Source: Flavobacterium psychrophilum (GTDB lineage: Bacteria; Bacteroidota; Bacteroidia; Flavobacteriales; Flavobacteriaceae). From it: DNA of 9,266 nt. A model generated the notes under the pieces. It was not told the origin of the DNA. It was given only the letters and a program-made list of their open reading frames with translations, and did not search any database. Position 1 is the first letter of the stretch. Every line of letters begins with the position of its first letter. The stretch covers positions 1 to 9,266 of the forward strand of contig CAMDGJ010000109.1 in assembly GCA_945897545.1 (NCBI GenBank). Reading direction: 5' to 3'. The position numbers and the translations under genes were made by a program. Positions 1 to 6,399 of the stretch are shown here, one piece after another.

Positions 1-1
1 A

Positions 2-1051
2 ATTGATGCCATTAATAAAAAAGTAATTACCGAAATAGGTGATCTTAGTTATGATTATCTCGTAATTGCTACAGGTTCCAAAACCAATTATTTTGGTAAC
101 AAAGAAATCGAACGCAACTCTATGGCGATGAAAACCATTCCACAAGCGCTCAATATTCGCAGTTTGATTCTCGAGAATTTCGAGCAAGCGGTTCTTACAA
201 TAGACACTGCAGATCAAAATTGTCTCATCAATTTTGTGCTCGTTGGTGGTGGACAAACAGGAGTAGAGCTTGCCGGAGCGCTTGCCGAAATGAAAAAGGC
301 AATCCTGCAAAAAGATTATCCCGATCTCGATATTGCTAAAATGGAAATTAATCTAGTTCAAGGAGGAGACAGAATCTTAGATTCAATGAGCGAGAAATCA
401 TCAGCCGAAGCCGAGAAATTCTTAATCAATTTAGGCGTAAAAATCTGGAAAAATGTCCGCGTCACTAATTACGACGGTCGCACTATCACCACCAATTCTG
501 ATTTAACCTTTGAAACTGCCACCGTAATTTGGACCGCAGGAGTAAAAGGTGCTGTTGTTGCTGGTCTTGACGCAAAATCTATGGTCGAAAACGTAAAACG
601 TATTAGGGTAAATCAATACAATCAAATTGTCGGCTACAACAACATTTTTGCTGTGGGAGATATCGCTCAAATGGAACTCGAAGACTATCCGCGAGGTCAT
701 CCTATGATGGCGCAACCAGCCTTGCAACAAGGAAAATTATTGGGAGAAAACTTTGCCAGATTATTAAAAAATCTGCCAATGGAAGCTTTCAAATATAACG
801 ACAAAGGAGCAATGGCAACCATTGGTCGCAACAAAGCCGTAGTCGATTTACCAAACTACCATTTTAGTGGAGTTTTTGCCTGGTTTGTCTGGATGTTTGT
901 ACATTTGTTCTCCCTCATTGGATTCAAAAACAAGGCAGTGGTTTTTATGAATTGGGTGTACAACTACATTCGTTTTGACCGGGAAGGCCGCTTTATTATT
1001 CGCCCTTTCAAAAAGAAAAGCTTTGTGACTTTTACAAGTGATGAGGTATAG
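2..1051 (+). CDS. ndh: Type II NADH dehydrogenase (NDH-2), 5' end cut off by the window
   Basis: This is a single-subunit FAD enzyme that oxidises NADH and passes electrons to menaquinone at the inner face of the cytoplasmic membrane without pumping protons. The reading frame is open from base 2, so the true start lies left of the window. 349 residues are visible, and the family is usually about 420-440 aa, so roughly 80 N-terminal residues with the first FAD-binding Rossmann motif are missing. Visible landmarks are YDYLVIATGSKTNYFG (about 17-32), the second nucleotide-binding fold with VGGGQTGVELAG (about 81-92), VIWTAGVKG, and the FAD-contacting IFAVGDIAQM. The C-terminal part is hydrophobic and aromatic (FAWFVWMFVHLFSLIGF) and ends in a basic tail, as expected for membrane anchoring. 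The ATG at 122 is internal, because conserved NDH-2 sequence lies upstream of it. The gene converges on the DUF3810 gene. Confidence 0.93.
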   Translation: MDAINKKVITEIGDLSYDYLVIATGSKTNYFGNKEIERNSMAMKTIPQALNIRSLILENFEQAVLTIDTADQNCLINFVLVGGGQTGVELAGALAEMKKAILQKDYPDLDIAKMEINLVQGGDRILDSMSEKSSAEAEKFLINLGVKIWKNVRVTNYDGRTITTNSDLTFETATVIWTAGVKGAVVAGLDAKSMVENVKRIRVNQYNQIVGYNNIFAVGDIAQMELEDYPRGHPMMAQPALQQGKLLGENFARLLKNLPMEAFKYNDKGAMATIGRNKAVVDLPNYHFSGVFAWFVWMFVHLFSLIGFKNKAVVFMNWVYNYIRFDREGRFIIRPFKKKSFVTFTSDEV

Positions 1052-1063
1052 ATTTCAGAATGG

Positions 1064-1111
1064 TGATTAACGATTTTTGAATTCAGATCTAAAATCAAAA
1101 ATCGTTAATCA
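1064..1111. terminator. Bidirectional hairpin between convergent genes
   Basis: A perfect 17-bp inverted repeat (TGATTAACGATTTTTGA at 1064-1080 and its complement at 1095-1111) with a 14-nt loop lies 13 nt after the NADH dehydrogenase stop. It ends just before the stop codon of the opposing DUF3810 gene at 1116-1118. Its position between two convergent genes suggests a shared terminator. The stem is AT-rich and no long U-run follows on either strand, so the function is inferred from position and symmetry. Confidence 0.65.
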
Positions 1112-1115
1112 ACAA

Positions 1116-2207
1116 TCATAGTTCCTTTTCTTTAAAATAGTTCACCATCAAATTTACGAATTTGCTATAGCCTTCCATTCCGTCTTTTTGCTGATTCATT
1201 TTTAGAAAGTTGTCATAAAAAATATGGAAGCCTTTATCGATAAAAGTGTCATATTGTTTCCAGAAATCTTCACTTTCCTTGTAGTTTTTTAATATTCCAG
1301 GATGAACGGTTTTAAGTAATTCGTCAAAAACTTTTTCGTCACGAGCATACCAATTGCCTAAACAGTACCGCAAAGCAAAACTATATCCCGAATACTGAAA
1401 GTATAAATTTTCATTTTTAACTGATGCTAAAAATCCGATAAAGTTGCATTCGCTTTCGCTGGCAAAACCCATTTGATGCGCCATTTCATGACAAGTAGTC
1501 GTTGGCGCATTGTACATTGGCATCAAATAATTGACTTGTGCTTCATTAGTAAACGGATTCAGATAGCCACCAAAACCCATATAGGTTAGCGGCAAACTAA
1601 AAAGCGATTTCTTGATGCTAGGATTTGTATATTTGAAGTAAGCGTATTGATTGGAAAGTATTTTATAACCGTTTAAGTTCATTTCAAATACTTGTTCATT
1701 CGAGTACGGAAAAACCACTTTCAAGCTATCATTTTCGGTGATTTTGGATTGAATTTCATTGGTTTTAGCAATCAATTTTTTGGTAAACGCCAGTAAATCG
1801 GCATCTGTGTAATCCCGTTCAATATTCATTTTTTCAAAAAGCGGTTGGCGGTAGTAATTCATTGCCCACAAAAAGTAAAAAAGAAAATAGACAACGGAAA
1901 GTACACTTAAAATTTTTAAAATAGTCTTTTTCCATTCCAACTTAGCTCCGCTCCATTCGGCCTTGCCTCGGGTCCAATTTTTTCTAGTATTCCAAATCGA
2001 TTTCAGTAGATAAATGATTACGATTCCATAAATAATATCACCTACCGAAAACGGAATTTTGCCTAATGTCACCCGAGAAATTTTCGAAATAAATACATAC
2101 AATCCATTGCTGTAAAATCGTTCTACAAACTCCGGAAAAAAGGCAATTGTTTTTAGAAACAAAATTTGAATCAGGAGGAATAGGGGAAGAATGTATTTGC
2201 GTTGCAT
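1116..2207 (-). CDS. DUF3810 membrane protein with HEMAH metallopeptidase-like motif
   Basis: The 363-aa product matches my recollection of the DUF3810 family, found mainly in Bacteroidota and of unknown function. Three hydrophobic segments in the first third (about 7-24, 56-69 and 97-116) anchor it in the cytoplasmic membrane, and about 245 residues follow as a soluble domain. That domain has HEMAHQMGF at 240-248, an HExxH zinc motif. Glutamates at 251 and 253 could supply the third ligand, as in gluzincin-type peptidases. This makes a membrane-tethered zinc protease plausible but unproven. The start chosen is the ATG at 2207. A longer frame reaches a TTG at 2237, but the ten added residues precede an already complete N-terminal segment (MQRKYILPLFLLIQILFL). 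The gene is monocistronic, convergent with the NADH dehydrogenase gene and divergent from the toxin-antitoxin pair. Confidence 0.85.
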   Translation of the reverse strand: MQRKYILPLFLLIQILFLKTIAFFPEFVERFYSNGLYVFISKISRVTLGKIPFSVGDIIYGIVIIYLLKSIWNTRKNWTRGKAEWSGAKLEWKKTILKILSVLSVVYFLFYFLWAMNYYRQPLFEKMNIERDYTDADLLAFTKKLIAKTNEIQSKITENDSLKVVFPYSNEQVFEMNLNGYKILSNQYAYFKYTNPSIKKSLFSLPLTYMGFGGYLNPFTNEAQVNYLMPMYNAPTTTCHEMAHQMGFASESECNFIGFLASVKNENLYFQYSGYSFALRYCLGNWYARDEKVFDELLKTVHPGILKNYKESEDFWKQYDTFIDKGFHIFYDNFLKMNQQKDGMEGYSKFVNLMVNYFKEKEL

Positions 2208-2264
2208 TAATTGGCTTTTGGGGATAAATTTAATCAATAATCAAGAAGTAGTATTTCTTTTTTG

Positions 2265-2288
2265 TAAATTTGTGATTAAACAAATTTA
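2265..2288. promoter_or_regulatory. Palindrome of two outward-facing -7-like boxes (candidate divergent promoter/operator)
   Basis: TAAATTTGT (2265-2273) and its exact complement ACAAATTTA (2280-2288) flank a 6-nt spacer. Each arm contains TAAATTTG, a match to the Bacteroidota -7 consensus TAnnTTTG. One faces right toward the antitoxin gene (ATG 2324), the other left toward the DUF3810 gene (ATG 2207). No convincing TTTG -33 element is seen at the usual 19-21 nt spacing on either side. The site could be a divergent promoter, an operator bound by the toxin-antitoxin complex, or both. Confidence 0.4.
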
Positions 2289-2323
2289 ATTTCCTTTTTG
2301 GAAGCTCAGATATTTCAAAAGCT

Positions 2324-2551
2324 ATGTCAAGAGAAGAACTTATTAAGGACACTTTCGAAAGATTACGACAACTTTCTGATTCCAGAATTCAGGAAGTGTC
2401 TGATTACGTCAGTTTTTTGGCAAGTAAAATGGATGACAAAATTATCACAGAAGGCATTAAAACACTTGCTTCAACTTCAAAATCGTATGAATTTCTTCAA
2501 AATGAAGAGGATTTATATCAGGTGACAGATATAAAAGAAATATACCAATGA
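2324..2551 (+). CDS. Antitoxin-like partner of the MazF/PemK toxin
   Basis: This 75-aa protein has no membrane segment. It begins with a mainly helical N-terminal half (MSREELIKDTFERLRQLSD, then IQEVSDYVSFLASKM) resembling the 'reading-out of a helix, then xxxFLxxK' pattern of many small DUF2281- or VapB-like antitoxins. The C-terminal half is acidic and flexible-looking (FLQNEEDLYQVTDIKEIYQ), as expected for a segment that wraps and blocks a MazF dimer. No clear DNA-binding fold can be assigned by eye. The call rests mostly on context: the stop overlaps the start of the toxin gene by 4 nt (ATGA at 2548-2551), the usual antitoxin-first, translationally coupled arrangement. The ATG at 2324 was chosen as the first in-frame start. 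An overlapping frame from 2298 has no recognisable product. Expression may come from the palindromic promoter region at 2265-2288. Confidence 0.75.
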   Translation: MSREELIKDTFERLRQLSDSRIQEVSDYVSFLASKMDDKIITEGIKTLASTSKSYEFLQNEEDLYQVTDIKEIYQ

Positions 2552-2865
2552 AAAAAGGAGATATAATTCTTCTTTCTTTTCCATTTACCGATTTGAAAGG
2601 TAAGAAAATAAGACCAGCTTTGGTATTAGTTGTCTCAGATTTGGATGTAATTGTTGCTTTTATTACCACTCAATTCAAATGGCAAAATCCTTATGATATT
2701 TTTTTAGAACCCAATGAAGCTAATGGTTTAAAGAAAATTTCCTTACTTCGATTATCAAAAATAACTACAATTGACAAGGATTTAATTCTTGGAAAATTAG
2801 GAGAATTGGATACCGTTGATATTCAAAAGACCAATAATAATCTTTTGAATATATTAGATTTATAA
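2548..2865 (+). CDS. Type II toxin, MazF/PemK family mRNA interferase
   Basis: The 105-aa product has the size and N-terminal signature of MazF/PemK ribonucleases, which cleave mRNA at short specific sequences and arrest growth when the antitoxin is degraded. It opens with KKGDIILLSFPFTDLKGKKI followed by RPALVL, the characteristic first strands and loop. Arg22 (in KIRPAL) sits where the catalytic arginine of MazF lies, and Thr40/Thr41 (FITTQF) match the conserved Thr/Ser. All hallmark residues are therefore present and the toxin appears intact. The start overlaps the antitoxin stop by 4 nt, implying coupled translation. pepD begins 30 nt downstream; it may share some read-through but is functionally unrelated. 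The cleavage sequence cannot be predicted from this alone. Confidence 0.88.
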   Translation: MKKGDIILLSFPFTDLKGKKIRPALVLVVSDLDVIVAFITTQFKWQNPYDIFLEPNEANGLKKISLLRLSKITTIDKDLILGKLGELDTVDIQKTNNNLLNILDL

Positions 2866-2895
2866 TTTGAAAATTTAAATAAATAAACACTTATA

Positions 2896-4359
2896 ATGAG
2901 CCAAGAAATAAGAAATTTAGAACCCAAAGCACTTTGGAACAAATTTGCCGATTTAAATGCCGTTCCACGTCCTTCCAAAAGAGAAGATAGAGTGATCGCC
3001 TTTATGAAAGACTTCGGCAATTCATTGGGATTAGAAACTTTTGAAGATGAAATTCGTAACGTGATTGTCCGCAAACCTGCGACTACCGGAATGGAAAACC
3101 GCAAGCCAATTGTGCTACAAGGTCACTTGGATATGGTGCATCAAAAAAATTCAGATACCAATTTTGATTTCGATACACAAGGAATCGATATGTATGTCGA
3201 TGGCGATTGGGTTCGTGCGCGCGGAACTACACTTGGCGCCGATAATGGTCTTGGAGTAGCGATGATTATGGCGATTTTAGAATCCAATACAATTAAGCAT
3301 CCAGCGATTGAAGCTTTATTTACCATCGATGAAGAAACCGGAATGACTGGCGCTTTGAACCTAAAAGGAGGAATCCTGAAAGGTGAAATTCTCTTAAATA
3401 TGGACACCGAAGAAGATGATGAAATCGACATTGGATGCGCTGGTGGAATTGATGTTACTGCCACCAGAAGTTATCACGAAGAGGAAACTCCTGAAAATTC
3501 TGTTGGTTATAGTATTACCGTTAAAGGCTTGAATGGCGGACATTCAGGAATGGATATTCACAAAGGTTTAGGCAATGCTAACAAAATAATGAATCGTTTG
3601 TTGTTTGATGCTTTCGAGAATTTCGGACTTCAAGTTGCTGAAATTAATGGGGGAAGTTTGCGCAATGCCATTCCTAGAGAAAGTGTAGCCACAGTAATCG
3701 TTGCCGGAATATACGACGAAGCTTATGTTTTTGATATGCAAGAAATCATCAACGATATCAAAACGGAATTTAAAACGACTGAACCCAACCTGACTATCGA
3801 AATCGTGAAATGCGATTTGCCGAAAAAAGTAATGGATTTGGGGGTACAAGAAGGAATTATTCGTTCGATTTATGCCGCACATAATGGTGTTTACAGAATG
3901 TCTGCAGATATGGAAGATTTAGTTGAAACTTCTAATAATGTGGCGCGTGTTATCATCAAAGATGGCGAAATATCTATTAGATGCTTGACTCGTTCTTCAG
4001 TGGAAACTTCCAAGTTTGATTTGGCAAATGCCTTGCGTTCTGTTTTTGAATTGAGTGGTTGCGAAGTAAATTTTGCAGGTTCTTATCCGGGTTGGACTCC
4101 CAACGTAAAATCTGAAATTCTAGATTTATTGGTTAAAATCTACGAAAAACAAAACAACGAAAAACCAAAAGTAGTCGCTTGTCACGCTGGTTTAGAATGT
4201 GGAATTCTAGGAACAAATTATCCTGATATGGATATGATTTCTTTTGGACCAACGATTCAGGGAGCACATTCGCCTGACGAAAGAGCAAGTATTGCCTCTT
4301 CTCAGAAATTCTGGAAATTTGTATTGGAAATTCTGGAGAATATACCTTTGAAAAAGTAA
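2896..4359 (+). CDS. pepD: Cytosolic aminoacyl-histidine (Xaa-His) dipeptidase, M20 family
   Basis: The 487-aa product corresponds to PepD (peptidase family M20C; E. coli PepD is 485 aa), a two-zinc cytosolic enzyme that hydrolyses Xaa-His and other dipeptides during peptide recycling. All active-site positions can be seen: His77 and the base-supporting Asp79 in QGHLDMV, bridging Asp116 in LGADNGLG, catalytic Glu146 and ligand Glu147 in IDEETGMTG, Asp170 in NMDTE, and His458 in GAHSPDER. Each is offset by about three residues from the positions I recall for Vibrio alginolyticus PepD. The lid/dimerisation insertion lies in the middle, including GLNGGHSGMDI. There is no signal peptide. The ATG at 2896 is preceded by an A-rich leader rather than a Shine-Dalgarno sequence. 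The gene stands alone functionally; a repeat-rich hairpin region follows the stop directly. Confidence 0.95.
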   Translation: MSQEIRNLEPKALWNKFADLNAVPRPSKREDRVIAFMKDFGNSLGLETFEDEIRNVIVRKPATTGMENRKPIVLQGHLDMVHQKNSDTNFDFDTQGIDMYVDGDWVRARGTTLGADNGLGVAMIMAILESNTIKHPAIEALFTIDEETGMTGALNLKGGILKGEILLNMDTEEDDEIDIGCAGGIDVTATRSYHEEETPENSVGYSITVKGLNGGHSGMDIHKGLGNANKIMNRLLFDAFENFGLQVAEINGGSLRNAIPRESVATVIVAGIYDEAYVFDMQEIINDIKTEFKTTEPNLTIEIVKCDLPKKVMDLGVQEGIIRSIYAAHNGVYRMSADMEDLVETSNNVARVIIKDGEISIRCLTRSSVETSKFDLANALRSVFELSGCEVNFAGSYPGWTPNVKSEILDLLVKIYEKQNNEKPKVVACHAGLECGILGTNYPDMDMISFGPTIQGAHSPDERASIASSQKFWKFVLEILENIPLKK

Positions 4360-4454
4360 TCAGTGTTCAGTTTTTTTTTAGTGTTCAGGAAATAAGTAAA
4401 CAGGAAAAAAATAGTGTTCAGTACGAAAACTGAACACTATGTACTGAACACTGA
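4360..4454. repeat. Cluster of five short AGTGTTCAG repeats in both orientations
   Basis: The core AGTGTTCAG occurs forward at about 4362-4370, 4380-4388 and 4413-4421, and inverted at about 4430-4438 and 4444-4452. Two nested perfect 12-bp inverted repeats result: 4360-4371 with 4443-4454 (outer) and 4411-4422 with 4429-4440 (inner, 6-nt loop). A run of nine T follows the first copy. The cluster fills the space between the pepD stop and the small leftward gene, so at least part of it acts as terminator material. Number and arrangement suggest duplication of a terminator-like unit or a small dispersed palindromic element. Confidence 0.8.
4405..4440 (-). terminator. Rho-independent terminator of the small leftward gene
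   Basis: On the minus strand a perfect 12-bp stem (arms 4440-4429 and 4422-4411, loop of 6 nt) is followed immediately by a run of U (complement of the A-run 4405-4411). It lies 24 nt after the stop of the 36-aa gene at 4464. Reading rightward the same hairpin also follows pepD, but without a clean U-run. Confidence 0.65.
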
Positions 4455-4463
4455 AGACTAATT

Positions 4464-4574
4464 TCAGTCTCTTTTTGGATTATTTTTCTTTTCTCTTTTT
4501 TCCTCTTTCTTTTCCTTTGCGGTCTTAAGAGGTTCTTTTTTTACGGTTTTTTTTGCATCTTGACTTTTTGCCAT
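4464..4574 (-). CDS. Small, highly basic lysine-rich protein (36 aa)
   Basis: A short leftward frame starts with ATG at 4574 and stops with TGA at 4466-4464. The product begins MAKSQDAKKTVKKEP, continues through a Lys/Glu-rich stretch (EKKEEKREKK) and ends NNPKRD. About 42% of residues are lysine, there are no cysteines or aromatic residues, and no hydrophobic segment, so it would be soluble and very likely intrinsically disordered or one charged helix. A U-tailed hairpin begins 24 nt after its stop, and it is not inside another gene, both of which favour a real transcript. I recall similar short KK/KE-rich predicted proteins in Flavobacterium genomes, but no function. It could bind nucleic acid or ribosomes, which is only inference from charge. 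Confidence 0.6.
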   Translation of the reverse strand: MAKSQDAKKTVKKEPLKTAKEKKEEKREKKNNPKRD

Positions 4575-4678
4575 AATAGGTATATTTAAAGGTTATCTTT
4601 TTATGTCTTAATGAAGTAAATATAACAAATATTTTTTATTAGAGAAACGTTTAAGGTTTTTTTCATATTTTGATTGAT

Positions 4679-4713
4679 ACAAAAAATCCTCAACTTTTTG
4701 CTAGTTGAGGATT
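4679..4713 (-). terminator. Rho-independent terminator after the PepSY gene
   Basis: An 11-bp stem (AATCCTCAACT at 4685-4695 with AGTTGAGGATT at 4703-4713) encloses a 7-nt loop. On the minus strand it lies 20 nt past the PepSY stop and is followed by a U-run (complement of the A-run near 4681-4686). A T-rich stretch on the other side would let it work rightward too, but no rightward gene ends nearby. Confidence 0.8.
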
Positions 4714-4733
4714 ATTTTTTAATGATGGATTTG

Positions 4734-6335
4734 TTATTTTTTTAAAAACAGAATTAAACCCAAAAGGCTGACTATTAAAACAACCAAAGCGGCCAAAACC
4801 ATCGTCAAGTCTCGGATGTTTTTGCCCGCCCAATCCATAAACAGAAATTTGTGGAAAATAGCAAAAGAATAACCCTCGATTATATCCGATTTTTCAGTAA
4901 CAGAAGCCAGTCTTGAAGTGGCAGTTTCAATGAAGTAAGTTGTTTTTTCCGGTGTGTCAAAGGCCAATTTTACAACTGGCAAACGTTTGTTGACAAAGCC
5001 ATATTCTCTGCTTTCAAATTCTGTCAAAACTTTGGTTTCCAATAAGGTCGTATCTTCTAAACTTGTTTTTTCCGTTGCAACTTCATCCATCTCGCAACAA
5101 GTGGCTTTTGGTCCACCATCACTGAAATAATAAACAAGGAATTTGGCGTATTCCACATCAAGGTTTGGAACAACTTTGTTTGTCGTCGCATTGACATAAA
5201 GGATTTCCGATTTTGGATTTTCTTTTTTGCCCCATTTGGATTTCGAATCTGTTTTAGGTTTGTTGTACTTTTTATTTTTGGCTAAAGCCAATTGGCACTG
5301 ATAATAAATACTGTCATTTAAGGTGATAATGCTAGTGTTTTCCAATCGGTTCCAGTCTAATGTAAGAGCATTGTTTGGAGTTTGTATGTCTTTGGTTTTA
5401 AAAACGGGTTCATACACCATTTTGTCCAAGGTATAAGGTTCCCATTTTGTGGTGGCGTGATAAGCACCGCTAAAGGCAAAAGTCAAAGTAAACAATGAAA
5501 TCCAGATTCCGATTTGGCGGTGGTATTTTCGGAGTCCTTTCTTAGGAGCCAAGCTATCCGTTTTTCTGAATTGTCTCCAAAACAGTCCATAAATTACAAT
5601 TCCACTTATGGCAGAAAAAAAGATGATGGAAAGAAACAAAAACATCACGACAATGCGAATACTGTTGTTGCTAATCCAATCGATGAAAGCCCAATTGTGG
5701 AAAGTGTCGAAAAACCAGATAAAAGCTTGTCTCGATTTTGGGTTAAATGTGGCGAGCTTACTTGAAGCCGTTTCTACATAGACTTCCATTGCATCTGGGC
5801 GATTGAAACTAGTTTTGTAAACAGGCAAGTAGCGGTTGACGTACTTGTATTGCGAAGTGAATTCAGTTAACACTTCTGTTTTGCCAATGCTGCTTTTTTG
5901 ATCGTCCAAGAAATAACGGGAGAGCCAATGGGCGTATTTTTGGTCGCCATTTTCCAGTTTTTTGGCATCTGAAGCATTGAAATATTCTAGTTTGTCTTTC
6001 GTGGTTTTTACTTGGTAAAAAGTTGAATTGTCAAACGAAACAATCCTGAAATTTTTGAATTCGGCTATGTTGTTTTTTTGCAAAACTTCCTGAATGGAAA
6101 GTGTCAATTGGGATTTGTCAATTGGTTTGGTTTCGAGGTGTTCGTGGGCAATAGTAGGTTTGAAAAAATGCGCCATAAACGGATGCATCAATCCTGACAA
6201 GGTCCAGAAAATAACCGGAATTATGGTAATAATTCCAATAATACGATGCCAAGCATATATTTTTTGCTTCATTTTTTTAACGAACTTGGAATCCTTCTTT
6301 TTTGAAGAGTTGACTTCTTTTGGTGTGTTGTTCAT
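4734..6335 (-). CDS. PepSY-TM membrane protein with duplicated halves, probable ferric-siderophore/metal reductase
   Basis: The 533-aa product is an inner-membrane protein of the PepSY-associated TM family (PiuB/FoxB-like). Four membrane segments are visible at about 31-50, 226-251, 275-292 and 509-531, with large periplasmic parts after segments 1 and 3. The protein is an internal duplication: WHRIIGI (29-35) matches YHRQIGI (271-277), VLTEFTSQYKYVNRYLP (155-171) matches VLTEFESREYGFVNKRLP (436-453), and FHNWAFIDW (212-220) matches FHKFLFMDW (494-502). Three histidines are kept in both halves: 30/272, 51/293 and 213/495, good candidates for heme or metal ligands. FoxB, a family member, is a heme-binding ferrisiderophore reductase, which supports that role here. 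A Cys-Cys pair at 413-414 lies in the second periplasmic part only. The ATG at 6335 has an A-rich leader. The gene follows the TonB receptor and ends at a clear terminator. Confidence 0.85.
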   Translation of the reverse strand: MNNTPKEVNSSKKKDSKFVKKMKQKIYAWHRIIGIITIIPVIFWTLSGLMHPFMAHFFKPTIAHEHLETKPIDKSQLTLSIQEVLQKNNIAEFKNFRIVSFDNSTFYQVKTTKDKLEYFNASDAKKLENGDQKYAHWLSRYFLDDQKSSIGKTEVLTEFTSQYKYVNRYLPVYKTSFNRPDAMEVYVETASSKLATFNPKSRQAFIWFFDTFHNWAFIDWISNNSIRIVVMFLFLSIIFFSAISGIVIYGLFWRQFRKTDSLAPKKGLRKYHRQIGIWISLFTLTFAFSGAYHATTKWEPYTLDKMVYEPVFKTKDIQTPNNALTLDWNRLENTSIITLNDSIYYQCQLALAKNKKYNKPKTDSKSKWGKKENPKSEILYVNATTNKVVPNLDVEYAKFLVYYFSDGGPKATCCEMDEVATEKTSLEDTTLLETKVLTEFESREYGFVNKRLPVVKLAFDTPEKTTYFIETATSRLASVTEKSDIIEGYSFAIFHKFLFMDWAGKNIRDLTMVLAALVVLIVSLLGLILFLKK

Positions 6336-6355
6336 TTTTTCTTTTTGTATAATAT

Positions 6356-6388
6356 AACCCTTTCAGAGTTCAAAACTCTGAATGGGTT
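6356..6388. other. Intercistronic hairpin between receptor and PepSY genes
   Basis: AACCCTTTCAGAGTT (6356-6370) pairs with 6374-6388 over 15 positions with a single mismatch (6361/6383) and a 3-nt loop. It starts 11 nt after the receptor stop and ends 20 nt before the PepSY ATG. On the minus strand the stem is followed by ATATTATAC and not by a U-run, so it is a poor classical terminator. It may instead be a partial terminator, an RNA-processing or a stability element that sets different levels of the two proteins. Confidence 0.6.
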
Positions 6389-6399
6389 GAAAAAAATAG

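Noticed and set aside
2208..2237. TTG-initiated extension of the DUF3810 gene
   Set aside because: The ATG at 2207 already gives a complete membrane N-terminus; the extra ten residues add nothing recognisable.
2298..2525. Rightward 75-aa frame overlapping the antitoxin gene
   Set aside because: It overlaps the antitoxin in another frame, has no recognisable family, and only the 2324 frame ends in the ATGA overlap with the toxin.
3141..3464. Leftward 107-aa frame inside pepD
   Set aside because: Antisense shadow of a well-supported gene, with low-complexity Ser/Pro/Ile composition and no family resemblance. The other antisense frames inside ndh and pepD were rejected for the same reason.
4360..4454. 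CRISPR-like array
   Set aside because: Repeats are about 9-12 nt, in both orientations and with irregular spacing; they form hairpins, not a direct-repeat/spacer pattern, and no cas gene is present.
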